From Pseudomonadota bacterium (GTDB lineage: Bacteria > Bdellovibrionota_C > UBA2361 > SZUA-149): a stretch of DNA of 58,174 nucleotides. A model generated the notes under the pieces. It saw only the letters and a list, made by a program, of their open reading frames with translations. It searched no databases and was not told the origin of the DNA. Position 1 is the first letter of the stretch; each line of letters starts with the position of its first letter. This document shows, piece after piece, positions 17,267 through 24,454 of this stretch. The position numbers were made by a program, and so were the translations under genes. The stretch is from NCBI GenBank assembly GCA_029555385.1, contig JAKPSH010000152.1, positions 1 through 58,174 of the forward strand, read 5' to 3'.

Positions 17267-17356
17267 CTCTATAACTTCCTCCTTCGGAGCAGCACGAACG
17301 ATTGGATATTTTACGTGAGTTGCACAGTATGCCTACAGAATTCAGCGATGATTTAC

Positions 17357-17389
17357 AAGGCGCACAAACACACTGTGTGTGTGTGCCTT
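17357..17389. repeat. 16-bp CA/TG-rich hairpin in a divergent intergenic region
   Basis: The two 16-base arms pair with two mismatches around a single base, giving an almost continuous palindrome of CA/TG steps. It lies about 90 bases upstream of each of the two divergent genes (pabB fusion and the secreted protein), where an operator or cruciform is possible. The rest of 17267-17468 shows nothing else clear. Confidence 0.5.
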
Positions 17390-17468
17390 AGCGCACACAG
17401 AAACTGAGAAAACCGAACGATAGCTTACACTGTAGCGCGAAAGATGATTTTTTAATGGAGGTTCAGTT

Positions 17469-17939
17469 ATGAAAATGCATTGTTTGACGGCTGTAATCGT
17501 TGCGTTTTTTGCGGCGGTAGTACCACAGACCGCTTTTGCTCAGATTCAGCCGAACCGCCAATTGTCAAGTCCGGTACAGATTGTTCAACTGGATGCTCAG
17601 GCGCTCGAACAAATGCTTGCGCTGAACAACGACTGCGGCACGTGCGATGCGAATATTTCAGGAAAATGGATGTATGTGTTGCTTAAAGATAATGTGCCGT
17701 ATTTGTCCGAAACGGTTACTTTCACACAGACTGGGAAATCGTTCAAAGCTGTGGGCATGCACTATACAATAGTGGGTTCGCTTCGCGGGCAATGGCTGGA
17801 TCTGACTTTAGTGGTCAGCGGAGAGGAGGCTGAAGGTTACGTGATGAAGGTAGGCGGGACAATCGACAGCAAGCGGATTACGGGAGTGTTTCAGGATTCG
17901 AACGGCAAAGTCGGGTCATTTATTGCGATAAAGAAGTAG
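17469..17939 (+). CDS. Secreted small protein of unknown function
   Basis: 156 aa. Residues 1-24 form a typical signal peptide (basic start, hydrophobic core, AFA before Gln 25). The mature part has two Cys close together (NDCGTCDANISGKW), which may form a disulphide, followed by a beta-rich region with alternating hydrophobic strands (MYVLLKDNVPYLSETVTFTQTGKSF, abbreviated by its GKWMYVLL and VTFTQTG cores) that resembles small lipocalin-like or substrate-binding beta-barrels seen in hypothetical periplasmic proteins. The ATG is preceded by GGAGG at good spacing. A Rho-independent terminator follows at 17989. The gene stands alone and no function can be assigned. Confidence 0.75.
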   Translation: MKMHCLTAVIVAFFAAVVPQTAFAQIQPNRQLSSPVQIVQLDAQALEQMLALNNDCGTCDANISGKWMYVLLKDNVPYLSETVTFTQTGKSFKAVGMHYTIVGSLRGQWLDLTLVVSGEEAEGYVMKVGGTIDSKRITGVFQDSNGKVGSFIAIKK

Positions 17940-17988
17940 AAAACGGGGGCAGACGCGCAGCGTATTCCATTGCCTGTGCTGCGTTCAT

Positions 17989-18022
17989 AAAGACCGTGTG
18001 CGAAGAGCAGCGGTCTTTTTTT
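17989..18022 (+). terminator. Rho-independent terminator after the secreted protein gene
   Basis: AAAGACCG and CGGTCTTT form an 8-bp stem with a 14-base loop, followed by a run of seven T that overlaps the stem end. It lies 50 bases after the stop at 17939 and before the convergent radical SAM gene. Confidence 0.7.
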
Positions 18023-18073
18023 GTGTATGCCTCCGCCTGCGCCGATAATACAGCCTCGTCCCGGGGCAGCATG

Positions 18074-18982
18074 CTAAAGCAGGAAGGGATTTGCATCCGG
18101 ATATAGGTTGGCCGGGCAGGAGCGGATCCACTGTTCCAGTGTGGACAAGAGCTTTGCGCGATCTTTGGACAGCACGCCCTCAAGGGGAAACTGATTGGAA
18201 ACATGGTTTGCGCGAAAGATCACGGGCTTGGGGCAATCAATGTGCGCAATGAGGTAATGCATCTCCTCCAATAGTTCGCGGCTGGTTAAGGGCTGAATGT
18301 CTCCGGCCTCAATCGCTCTAAAATACGGTGTATTTGGCACAGCGACGGTGGTTAAAAACGAAAGAAAGCGCGCCGGGGTTTGACTAATGACCATCGCGGT
18401 TTCCTCGCGGTGCGCGCTGGCGAAGGCGCGCCCGTTTAGTCCAAGCATAACGATGAGCGACGTCTGCCAGCCGTGCTGAGAAAGCCGCTGCGCAGCCTCT
18501 ACAACTTCAGCGGCGTTGTTGCCTTTGTTCACTGCGCGCAGCACGGCATCGCTTCCCGACTCAAGTCCGATATATGCCAGCGTGAGTTTGCGTTTACCGA
18601 GCAAAGCGAGTTCGGTATCGGTTTTCGCCCGCACATTTGCAGCCGTCGCGTAAATGCCAATCCGGCGCAGTGCGGGAAAACAAGTATGCACCCGGTCGAG
18701 CACTCCTAGCAGGTGTGCGGACGGTGCGGCAAGCGCATCTCCATCGCAAAGGAAGATTTTCCGCACTGTCTCGCCGCGTCGTGCAAAATAATCTGCGCAG
18801 AGCGTCAGTTCGCGTTGGATTTCAGCCAGCGGCCGCACGCGGAATGATTTTCCACGGTACATTGCGCAAAAGGTGCACCGGTTATGCGAGCAGCCGGTTG
18901 TGACCTGCAGCAGGAGGCTCTGCGCTTCTCCGGGGGGACGAAAAACGGGTTGTTCATAGATTATGGGAAAGCCTGATCTCAT
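18074..18982 (-). CDS. Radical SAM protein with CX4CX2C cluster motif
   Basis: 302 aa from the ATG at 18982, which has GGAG 7 bases upstream; the frame opens further to 19108 but that extension lacks a ribosome-binding site and looks unlike the domain. The N-terminus leads directly to TTGCSHNRCTFCAMYRGK, the 4Fe-4S loop. The spacing is C-x4-C-x2-C rather than the usual C-x3-C-x2-C, a variant I recall from a COG1032-type group. Later come IYATAANV, LAYIGLESGSD (SAM-binding region) and KGNNAAEVVEAAQ, and a tail with LEEMHYLIAHID. There is no B12-binding or SPASM extension. Function is unknown; members are often called YgiQ- or HemN-like only by fold. Confidence 0.85.
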   Translation of the reverse strand: MRSGFPIIYEQPVFRPPGEAQSLLLQVTTGCSHNRCTFCAMYRGKSFRVRPLAEIQRELTLCADYFARRGETVRKIFLCDGDALAAPSAHLLGVLDRVHTCFPALRRIGIYATAANVRAKTDTELALLGKRKLTLAYIGLESGSDAVLRAVNKGNNAAEVVEAAQRLSQHGWQTSLIVMLGLNGRAFASAHREETAMVISQTPARFLSFLTTVAVPNTPYFRAIEAGDIQPLTSRELLEEMHYLIAHIDCPKPVIFRANHVSNQFPLEGVLSKDRAKLLSTLEQWIRSCPANLYPDANPFLL

Positions 18983-19157
18983 TGCGATCTCCAGGATGTG
19001 CGCCGGCAATTTCCTTCTCTTTGCGGGTGATGGACAAACTTTAGGGCTCACAGACTGTTTACTGCCGGGCTGATTCAGGCATATAGTCCAAGATGTCTGA
19101 TTTATCAATTCAGTTATTAGCGGCGTTTGCTTAGACCGTTTTTTATGGAATACGATC

Positions 19158-19913
19158 GTGAGAGGAGTATTTTTTAAGCAGCCCTTCGAGTATCGCTTGG
19201 ACGTGAGCGGAGATGAATGGCGTCAAGGTGATGCGCTTGCCGCAGTGCTCACGGTGAAGAATCGCTCAAACTTCATTCAGCCGTTGCCGGGGTTATTTTT
19301 GCGGCTGGCGCAAGGCGATTTTAAGAGTGTGCGCGAGAAGAAGCCAAATGCTTTTACGCTGATAGCTTGTGCGGAGTTGGACGCGCAAGCCGAGCTGGGG
19401 CCGGATGAGGAGCGCCGTTTCCCCTGGACGTTTTCATTAGATCGCAATTGTCCGGTAAGTGATAAGGCGCAAAGCTTGTTTTTGCTTTGCGGCTGCGGAG
19501 AATTAGGCGATGCGGCGGGACATCTTGCACTTAACGTGCAGCCTCATCCGCATATTGATGCTGTCCTGTCGCTTATGGAGAGTTCGTTCTCTTTCGTGTT
19601 GAAGGGGCAAAAGTCAAGAAAAGGGCGGATCGAAGCCAAGCTTAAGCCCCCGGCCGGCAAGGAGTATCCAACGCTGGAGCACTTGCTGCTTTTTTTCAGG
19701 TTCGTGGAGGACAGTTTACAGCTTAATTTCTGCTTCAATCTGAAAACGCTGCAAGCGAGTGCCACCACGCTCGAGATGAAAAAGGCCAAAAGGGAAATCG
19801 AGCAGGTCTTGCCTCTCAAAAACTATTTATTCCCCGGCGGCCAGATCAACAACGAGCCGCTTGAAGCAGCGATTGGTGAAACGCTGGCCGCAGTGAAATC
19901 AAAAGGATTCTAA
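19158..19913 (+). CDS. Uncharacterised protein, possibly arrestin-like N-terminus
   Basis: 251 aa from GTG 19158, the first start in the frame. Residues about 8-125 have the beta-sandwich look of Spo0M/arrestin-type domains (FEYRLDVSGDEWRQGDAL, LTVKNRSN, LGPDEERRFPWTFSLD), a weak resemblance only. Residues 125-251 are mixed, with a helix-rich end (EMKKAKREIEQVLPLKNYLFPGGQINNEPLEAAI, recognisable by its LPLKNYLFPGG core). There is no signal peptide or membrane segment, so it is cytoplasmic. Its last 15 bases overlap the convergent PEP-CTERM gene. It is divergent from the radical SAM gene. No function is assigned. Confidence 0.65.
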   Translation: MRGVFFKQPFEYRLDVSGDEWRQGDALAAVLTVKNRSNFIQPLPGLFLRLAQGDFKSVREKKPNAFTLIACAELDAQAELGPDEERRFPWTFSLDRNCPVSDKAQSLFLLCGCGELGDAAGHLALNVQPHPHIDAVLSLMESSFSFVLKGQKSRKGRIEAKLKPPAGKEYPTLEHLLLFFRFVEDSLQLNFCFNLKTLQASATTLEMKKAKREIEQVLPLKNYLFPGGQINNEPLEAAIGETLAAVKSKGF

Positions 19914-20537
19914 TTTTCTCTTCCTGATCGCGAAGCCGGCAACGCCGGAACCGAGCAGCAGCAGCGTCATTGGTTCGGGGACCTCGACAGGTCCGGCCGA
20001 TCCGGAAAAAGACAATCCGGCGAGGGAGAACTCGTGGTCTTGCCGCCGGCAGCCAGAGCCAAGAATCCCTGGTGCGGAAAGAACAATCTCCGTAACCAGC
20101 GTATCCGGAATTGTCAGGGCCAGATTTCCGTGCCAAGAATTCGCTTCAAAGTCGACGTTGGCTCCGCCATTCAGGGAGTACGAACCCAGTTCGTGATAAA
20201 TATGGCCATGGCGTGCCTCGATAAAAAGGTCACTGATCAGGATTTGGCTCAATGCGACTGCCTGAGAAAAGGTAACGATCAGACGTTCAGCGCCTTCGAT
20301 TTCGTCGTCTTCGTACGAGCGGCTGTCAATGCCAAAGCCGTCGGAAGAATCCCATTCGAGCTCGCCCATGCTCGCGCTAAGTGTAACCTCAATGCCGTCG
20401 ACGACAAACGAGTAGGCTGGGTCGTCGTCGCCAGCCCGGTAAGCCCGGTCACGGAAATTAACTGTAACAGCGGAAGCGCTCTGAACAGAAAAGAAAAGTA
20501 AGCAGACCAAAGATAATGAGAGTTTCCAGTTATTCAT
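19899..20537 (-). CDS. PEP-CTERM sorted exported protein
   Basis: 212 aa. The N-terminal signal peptide (about 1-23, ending SASA) is followed by a beta-rich extracytoplasmic domain with many Asp/Ser/Gly residues, and the C-terminus has the full PEP-CTERM tripartite signal: VPEP at about residue 188, a hydrophobic helix, and a basic end (RKRK). Such proteins are cut and anchored by an exosortase and usually go to the cell surface or extracellular matrix. No exosortase is in this window. The mature domain has two Cys-flanked segments and a pattern like LSGSYSLNGGANVDF, consistent with a jelly-roll fold, but no binding role is visible. The 15-base overlap with the convergent upstream gene is at the 3-prime ends. 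Confidence 0.9.
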   Translation of the reverse strand: MNNWKLSLSLVCLLFFSVQSASAVTVNFRDRAYRAGDDDPAYSFVVDGIEVTLSASMGELEWDSSDGFGIDSRSYEDDEIEGAERLIVTFSQAVALSQILISDLFIEARHGHIYHELGSYSLNGGANVDFEANSWHGNLALTIPDTLVTEIVLSAPGILGSGCRRQDHEFSLAGLSFSGSAGPVEVPEPMTLLLLGSGVAGFAIRKRKLESF

Positions 20538-20740
20538 CGTTACAACCCCAACCTTAGTAAGTTAGCTACCTGCAAGTACCTTTACTTGTTATGGCTGGTT
20601 TGCAGAGAACGTGTGCTGAGGCATGCAGCGCGGCGGGGGCAGAAAAAGAGAAAGAGATAAAGGCAGTGCAGATTTCCGCAAAGGGATTGATAGCGTAAGC
20701 GCTTGATCTGGAAGTGATTTTTCTTGGTTTGCGGCTAGCT

Positions 20741-21277
20741 TTACTCCGTCTCTGGTTCGCGCCCGTCATCGAAGCTGAAACCGTTTTCCGCTGAGGTTTC
20801 ATCGTCACTGCTGCGATCATCAAAAACATCTTCTTCGTCTTCTTCATCACTTTCCGGCTTCGGCGGCTTGATGTAATCAAGCCGGAAGTCTTCCGAGCGC
20901 AGCACGCCGTAGCCTGAGCTTCGCAGCTTCTTTGTTCGGCGAAAGATGCACTTTCTGTCTTCGCATACCGGCCTAGCGGTCCCGGTATACGCTGAGCGAA
21001 GCTGCGAAACGCACTCGGTATCCGGCGGCGGCAGCTCTCTGCCTGGTGGAAACTCAAGTTTGTATGTATCAAACATCTCTTTTTCAAACTTGGAGTTAAT
21101 TGAAATCACGGCGCAGGAACCCCAGGACGAAGCAACGCAATCGGAGTCCTCGGTACAGCGGCGCCAAAGTTCGATCAGTGGCCTGGGGATTTTGGCCTTT
21201 GGCGCTTGAGCGGAGGCGGACGCCGTAAAAAACATTGAGCAGCAGCAAAGAAGAAGGAGCAATGCCGATTGCTTCAT
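20741..21277 (-). CDS. Secreted Cys-containing protein with acidic tail
   Basis: 178 aa from the ATG at 21277, whose upstream GGGAGG is only 3 bases away. The frame is open further to 21688, but that extension lies inside the zinc-ribbon gene and looks non-coding. Residues 1-23 form a signal peptide (Leu-rich core, ASA before Gln). The mature part has Cys spaced as CTEDSDCVASSWGSC then ECVSQLR, VCEDRKCIF, a pattern of small disulphide-stabilised secreted proteins. The last 40 residues are highly acidic (Asp/Glu runs), perhaps metal-binding or simply solubilising. It follows the zinc-ribbon gene by 16 bases, likely in one transcript. Function unknown. Confidence 0.7.
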   Translation of the reverse strand: MKQSALLLLLCCCSMFFTASASAQAPKAKIPRPLIELWRRCTEDSDCVASSWGSCAVISINSKFEKEMFDTYKLEFPPGRELPPPDTECVSQLRSAYTGTARPVCEDRKCIFRRTKKLRSSGYGVLRSEDFRLDYIKPPKPESDEEDEEDVFDDRSSDDETSAENGFSFDDGREPETE

Positions 21278-21293
21278 AGGCCTCCCGCAAAGT

Positions 21294-21749
21294 TCAAAAC
21301 AACAGCCGCAGAACTGCACGCAGCCGCTCTGCGCCGGCTCCCGCACCACTTCGCTGCGCGGCAGCAAGAAAACCATCGATGATGGCCTGCTGCGCGCTTT
21401 TATCCTTATTGTGCTGGCGCAGCGTCTCGAGTTCTCCCAGGTCAAGCCAAATGCCGCCGCAGCGCAGGCAATAATCAATCTCGATTTCGTATTGCGAGTC
21501 ATAAAACTGCCGCGCAAGAGATGTCCCCGGACACTTTGGGCACTGGCGCCCGCGCGCGCGATCCAGCGGGACTTTCTGATTAGTGAGCGGGCGCAAGAGT
21601 GAATCCGCGGCATTTTCATCCGCGTGATCGAGTTTTTCCAGCTCTCCGGCATCGAACCAGATGCCGCCGCAGCTTTCTGTGCAAACATCGAGTTCGAGGT
21701 TGCCAGCGTTTTGTGGGGTCAGTTTGCTGGAACAGGCTGGGCAGTTCAT
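21294..21749 (-). CDS. Protein with two TFIIB-type zinc ribbons
   Basis: 151 aa. Two copies of the zf-TFIIB pattern: MNCPACSSKL then DVCTESCGGIWFDAGELEKL (residues 1-40), and QCPKCPGTSL then DYCLRCGGIWLDLGELETL (about 69-112). Each has the four Cys zinc ligands and the GGIWxDxGEL stretch typical of this family (PF13453-like), found in small bacterial proteins with unknown partners. The C-terminal 40 residues are Ala-rich and helical. It is the first gene of a small minus-strand pair with the secreted Cys-containing protein. The reaction or partner is not known. Confidence 0.85.
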   Translation of the reverse strand: MNCPACSSKLTPQNAGNLELDVCTESCGGIWFDAGELEKLDHADENAADSLLRPLTNQKVPLDRARGRQCPKCPGTSLARQFYDSQYEIEIDYCLRCGGIWLDLGELETLRQHNKDKSAQQAIIDGFLAAAQRSGAGAGAERLRAVLRLLF

Positions 21750-21862
21750 AAGTGCGGCCTCCGTGTCTAATTCGCAGAAATATACAACAATAGACTACGC
21801 AGAAAACGGATGATGGTCAATCAATGATGCGGCATCCAGGCAAATGATAAACAGCCCGAATT

Positions 21863-22924
21863 TTATGCTGTAAGCAAGGCGGGATAATCGGCCGGCGGCT
21901 GAAGCACGTTTTCGTCGTGTGCTTCGCTCACAAAAACACTGCATGGAGTGCGGTGAAAGTAATCTTTACGGACCATCATGTATTCAACCGTTCTTAAATA
22001 CCGGGAGAAACGGCTGCGCACATCGTCGATTACCGTACTGAATCCGGCATAGTCATGTGCTTCGACTTCAAACTCGAGTTTGCAGTCGCCAAGCTGTTGT
22101 TCATAGCAGGAGATCTGTGGGTGAGACTGGCAGAAGCGATGGAATTCGAGCTCCTGCGCGGCGTCGTACTCCCGTGGAAACACTTGTACGCGAAAGAGCG
22201 TCATGCCCAGGGCCGAACGGTCAATGTCCACACGGTAGCCATTAATCACTCCTAACTCTTCTAGCTTTTCCGTTCGATACTTTACCACTGCTGGGGTTGT
22301 GCCAAGGCGCTTTGCTATCTCAACGCAGCTCTGCTGTGCATCCTCACCGAGAAGCTGAACTATGCCGTATTCAATTTCATCAAGCCTGTGCTCCAGCGGC
22401 GTTGCGCCAAAGGTAAACTCCGGAAGGCTGAAGGCCCACTCGCGCACCTCGCCCGCAGACTGCCCGATTAAATGCTTTTTCGGGAAGGACCAGTAATTAA
22501 CCAGTGTGCAAACATTATAAGCAAGAATAATGTCTCGGAAATCAGAAAACAGCCGGTCCTGCAAATCGTAGACTTCTTTGGGCGAACGGGCATAAACGCA
22601 CCAGATAACGTCCCATTTGCCATAGCATTCGGCAAGCCAAGCGGTGTAGGGGCAGTGGTCCAGATAGGCGACAAATTCATTCCACCGGCCCTTATTCGCA
22701 TCAAGTTTGAGGTAGGTCTTATATACCGTCAGGCCGAGCTTGTACGGATTAATCATCACTGTGCACTTGTTGAGAATGCCAGCGTGGCGCAGACGTTCGA
22801 TGCGGTACGAGACCAAATCCCGTCCCAGGCGGACTTTGCGAGCGATGTCGGAAAGCGAGCGTCTTGAATCGCAGTCCAGTTCAAAAAGAATGCGCCGGTC
22901 GAAAAGATCCATTGATGCCGTCAT
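21863..22924 (-). CDS. Two-module Lrp/AsnC-family transcription regulator
   Basis: 353 aa, about twice the usual length of Lrp proteins (~150 aa). Residues 4-60 hold one AsnC-type winged helix (LDRRILFELDCDSRRSLSDIARKV is marked by SLSDIARKVRLGRDLVSYRI), followed by a ligand-binding RAM-like region to about 160; residues about 185-240 hold a second helix-turn-helix (QQSCVEIAKRLGTTPAVVKYR) and again an effector region to about 320. This tandem architecture is known, often for archaeal or deltaproteobacterial regulators. The two HTHs could act as a pseudo-dimer. It is divergent from rarD across a 376-base region and could control it. Either ATG 22924 or ATG 22912 may be the start. Confidence 0.85.
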   Translation of the reverse strand: MTASMDLFDRRILFELDCDSRRSLSDIARKVRLGRDLVSYRIERLRHAGILNKCTVMINPYKLGLTVYKTYLKLDANKGRWNEFVAYLDHCPYTAWLAECYGKWDVIWCVYARSPKEVYDLQDRLFSDFRDIILAYNVCTLVNYWSFPKKHLIGQSAGEVREWAFSLPEFTFGATPLEHRLDEIEYGIVQLLGEDAQQSCVEIAKRLGTTPAVVKYRTEKLEELGVINGYRVDIDRSALGMTLFRVQVFPREYDAAQELEFHRFCQSHPQISCYEQQLGDCKLEFEVEAHDYAGFSTVIDDVRSRFSRYLRTVEYMMVRKDYFHRTPCSVFVSEAHDENVLQPPADYPALLTA

Positions 22925-23300
22925 GACTTAGGCCCTTAATGTGCGGTTGCTCTGACTCGTTTCAGCTAACCACCGATCATGCAGTTGTCAACGGAGCGCA
23001 AGGTGCCGCTGATTTTTCCGCAAAAATAAGATTGCTTGCCCGATGATTCGCCGAATTGGGCAAAGCGGGCGGGCCAGGCCGCATTCTGGCGCTGCCTCAC
23101 GCGAAAGAGATGAAAAAAGAAAGACCTTTGTTCTGTTTCGGCAAATTTCAGAAGTGTCTTGTGGCGAGGGCAATCCGTACTTAGTGTCCTCATCGGCAGG
23201 CAAATAAATTCTCAAAGAGGTTACCGGAAGACTTGCCGCGGTGCGTTGTGGGGCGCGGGTCGATACGGACGATGGGACGGCAACGTAAGAGGAGACAATA
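22925..23300. other. Divergent intergenic region, no gene seen
   Basis: The 376 bases separate the Lrp-like regulator from rarD. I see no ORF with a sensible start and no clear sigma-70 promoter or riboswitch. A shared promoter and Lrp operator region is expected from the divergent layout. Confidence 0.4.
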
Positions 23301-24203
23301 GTGATGACAAAAGAACAAGGCGGCCTTCTTGTGTGTTCAGCGTTTGCGGCATGGGGCGTGCTGCCGGCATATTGGCGGCTGCTTTTTCGTGTTGAGCCGG
23401 AAGTAATTCTTTTTCACCGTATCCTGTGGTCGGTGGTGCTGCTTGGGCTCATGCTCGCGGCACGCGGGCAGTTGGGCACTGCATTTAGTGCACTGCGGCA
23501 GCGCAGCGCTTTGCTGATGGCCTGTGGTGCGGTACTCTCGCTCGGTGTTAACTGGTACGTCTATATTTGGGCGATGATTAATAATGAGCTTGTTGCTTCG
23601 GGTTTAGGATATATAATTTGTCCGGTCCTTACTGTGTTGCTTGGCTCTTTGGCTTGCGGGGAGAAGCTGCTCGGGCATCAACGGGCGGCGCTGGTGATGA
23701 TGGCTGCCGGAGTTGTGCTCCGTGCGTTCGCACTGGGACGCTTTCCATCTGTTGCGCTGGTTCTCGCTGTATCTTTTGCGCTGTATTCGTTCTTCCGCAA
23801 GCGCTCGGGTGTCATGGCCATAGCCGGGTTGTTGTTTGAATGTATGCTCCTGCTTGTGCCAGCTGCGATGATCGTGCACTCACGCGGATTATTTGCCGGC
23901 GGCGCGTTTTGGGGCGGCTCACCGTGGGAGTCTGCTTTGCTTGTAATGTCCGGCGCGGTCACAGCACTTCCGCTGCTGCTGCTTGCTCAAGGCATGCCCG
24001 CTGTTACGCTTAAGTTCGTTGGCGTCGCGCAGTATTTAGCCCCCACTTTGACTTTGCTTCTTGCCGTGCTCGTCTATGGCGAGAAGCTGGTTCTCGCCGA
24101 TTATCTGAGTTTCCCCGTAATTTGGCTCGGTGTGGTGATGTTCCTTTTCGGCCACGCGGCTCAACTGGCGATTCGGCCTAGTTGGATCTGCAAGTCAAGT
24201 TAG
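23301..24203 (+). CDS. rarD: RarD/EamA-family permease
   Basis: 300 aa with about ten hydrophobic helices, the 10-TM EamA (drug/metabolite exporter) pattern, in two homologous halves. The start MMTKEQGGLLVCSAFAAWGVLPAYW (recognisable by its WGVLPAYW) matches RarD, as do EVILFHRILWSVV, LSLGVNWYVYIW and ELVASGLGYIICPVL, and the end MPAVTLKFVGVAQYLAPTL. RarD was named for chloramphenicol sensitivity in E. coli, but its substrate is unknown. GTG 23301 is followed directly by ATG 23304; GGAG stands at the right spacing. It is divergent from the Lrp-type regulator, a pairing that fits amino-acid-responsive export. Confidence 0.9.
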   Translation: MMTKEQGGLLVCSAFAAWGVLPAYWRLLFRVEPEVILFHRILWSVVLLGLMLAARGQLGTAFSALRQRSALLMACGAVLSLGVNWYVYIWAMINNELVASGLGYIICPVLTVLLGSLACGEKLLGHQRAALVMMAAGVVLRAFALGRFPSVALVLAVSFALYSFFRKRSGVMAIAGLLFECMLLLVPAAMIVHSRGLFAGGAFWGGSPWESALLVMSGAVTALPLLLLAQGMPAVTLKFVGVAQYLAPTLTLLLAVLVYGEKLVLADYLSFPVIWLGVVMFLFGHAAQLAIRPSWICKSS

Positions 24204-24440
24204 ACAAACTTCATTGTGGTGGCGTCATTCGATCGATTGAGTAGTAACTTGGAGAAATTACTAAACAACTTTGGATTTTTAGATCAATTTACAGGAGGCA
24301 TCTTTTGATAACAAATGACGCGCCTCGTGCGATAATTAGAGATCGTTGGTACTTACATCTGCGGTGCATCGGTGGAGACAAGAGTATTCTCTTCATTCAG
24401 TATGACTGGCAATTGTCCTAAAGTTGAGGTAATTTACTTA

Positions 24441-24454
24441 AGATGACTATAAGT
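24441..24454 (+). promoter_or_regulatory. C-box half-site on the methylase start codon
   Basis: The 14 bases AGATGACTATAAGT at 24441-24454 are identical to 27553-27566, part of the C-box near the controller gene. Here GACT-ATA-AGT overlaps the ATG (24443) and the first codons of the methylase. A controller dimer bound here would repress methylase transcription. Confidence 0.5.

Noticed and set aside
21278..21688. N-terminal extension of the secreted acidic-tail protein
   Set aside because: It lies inside the zinc-ribbon gene, and the ATG at 21277 begins a proper signal peptide.
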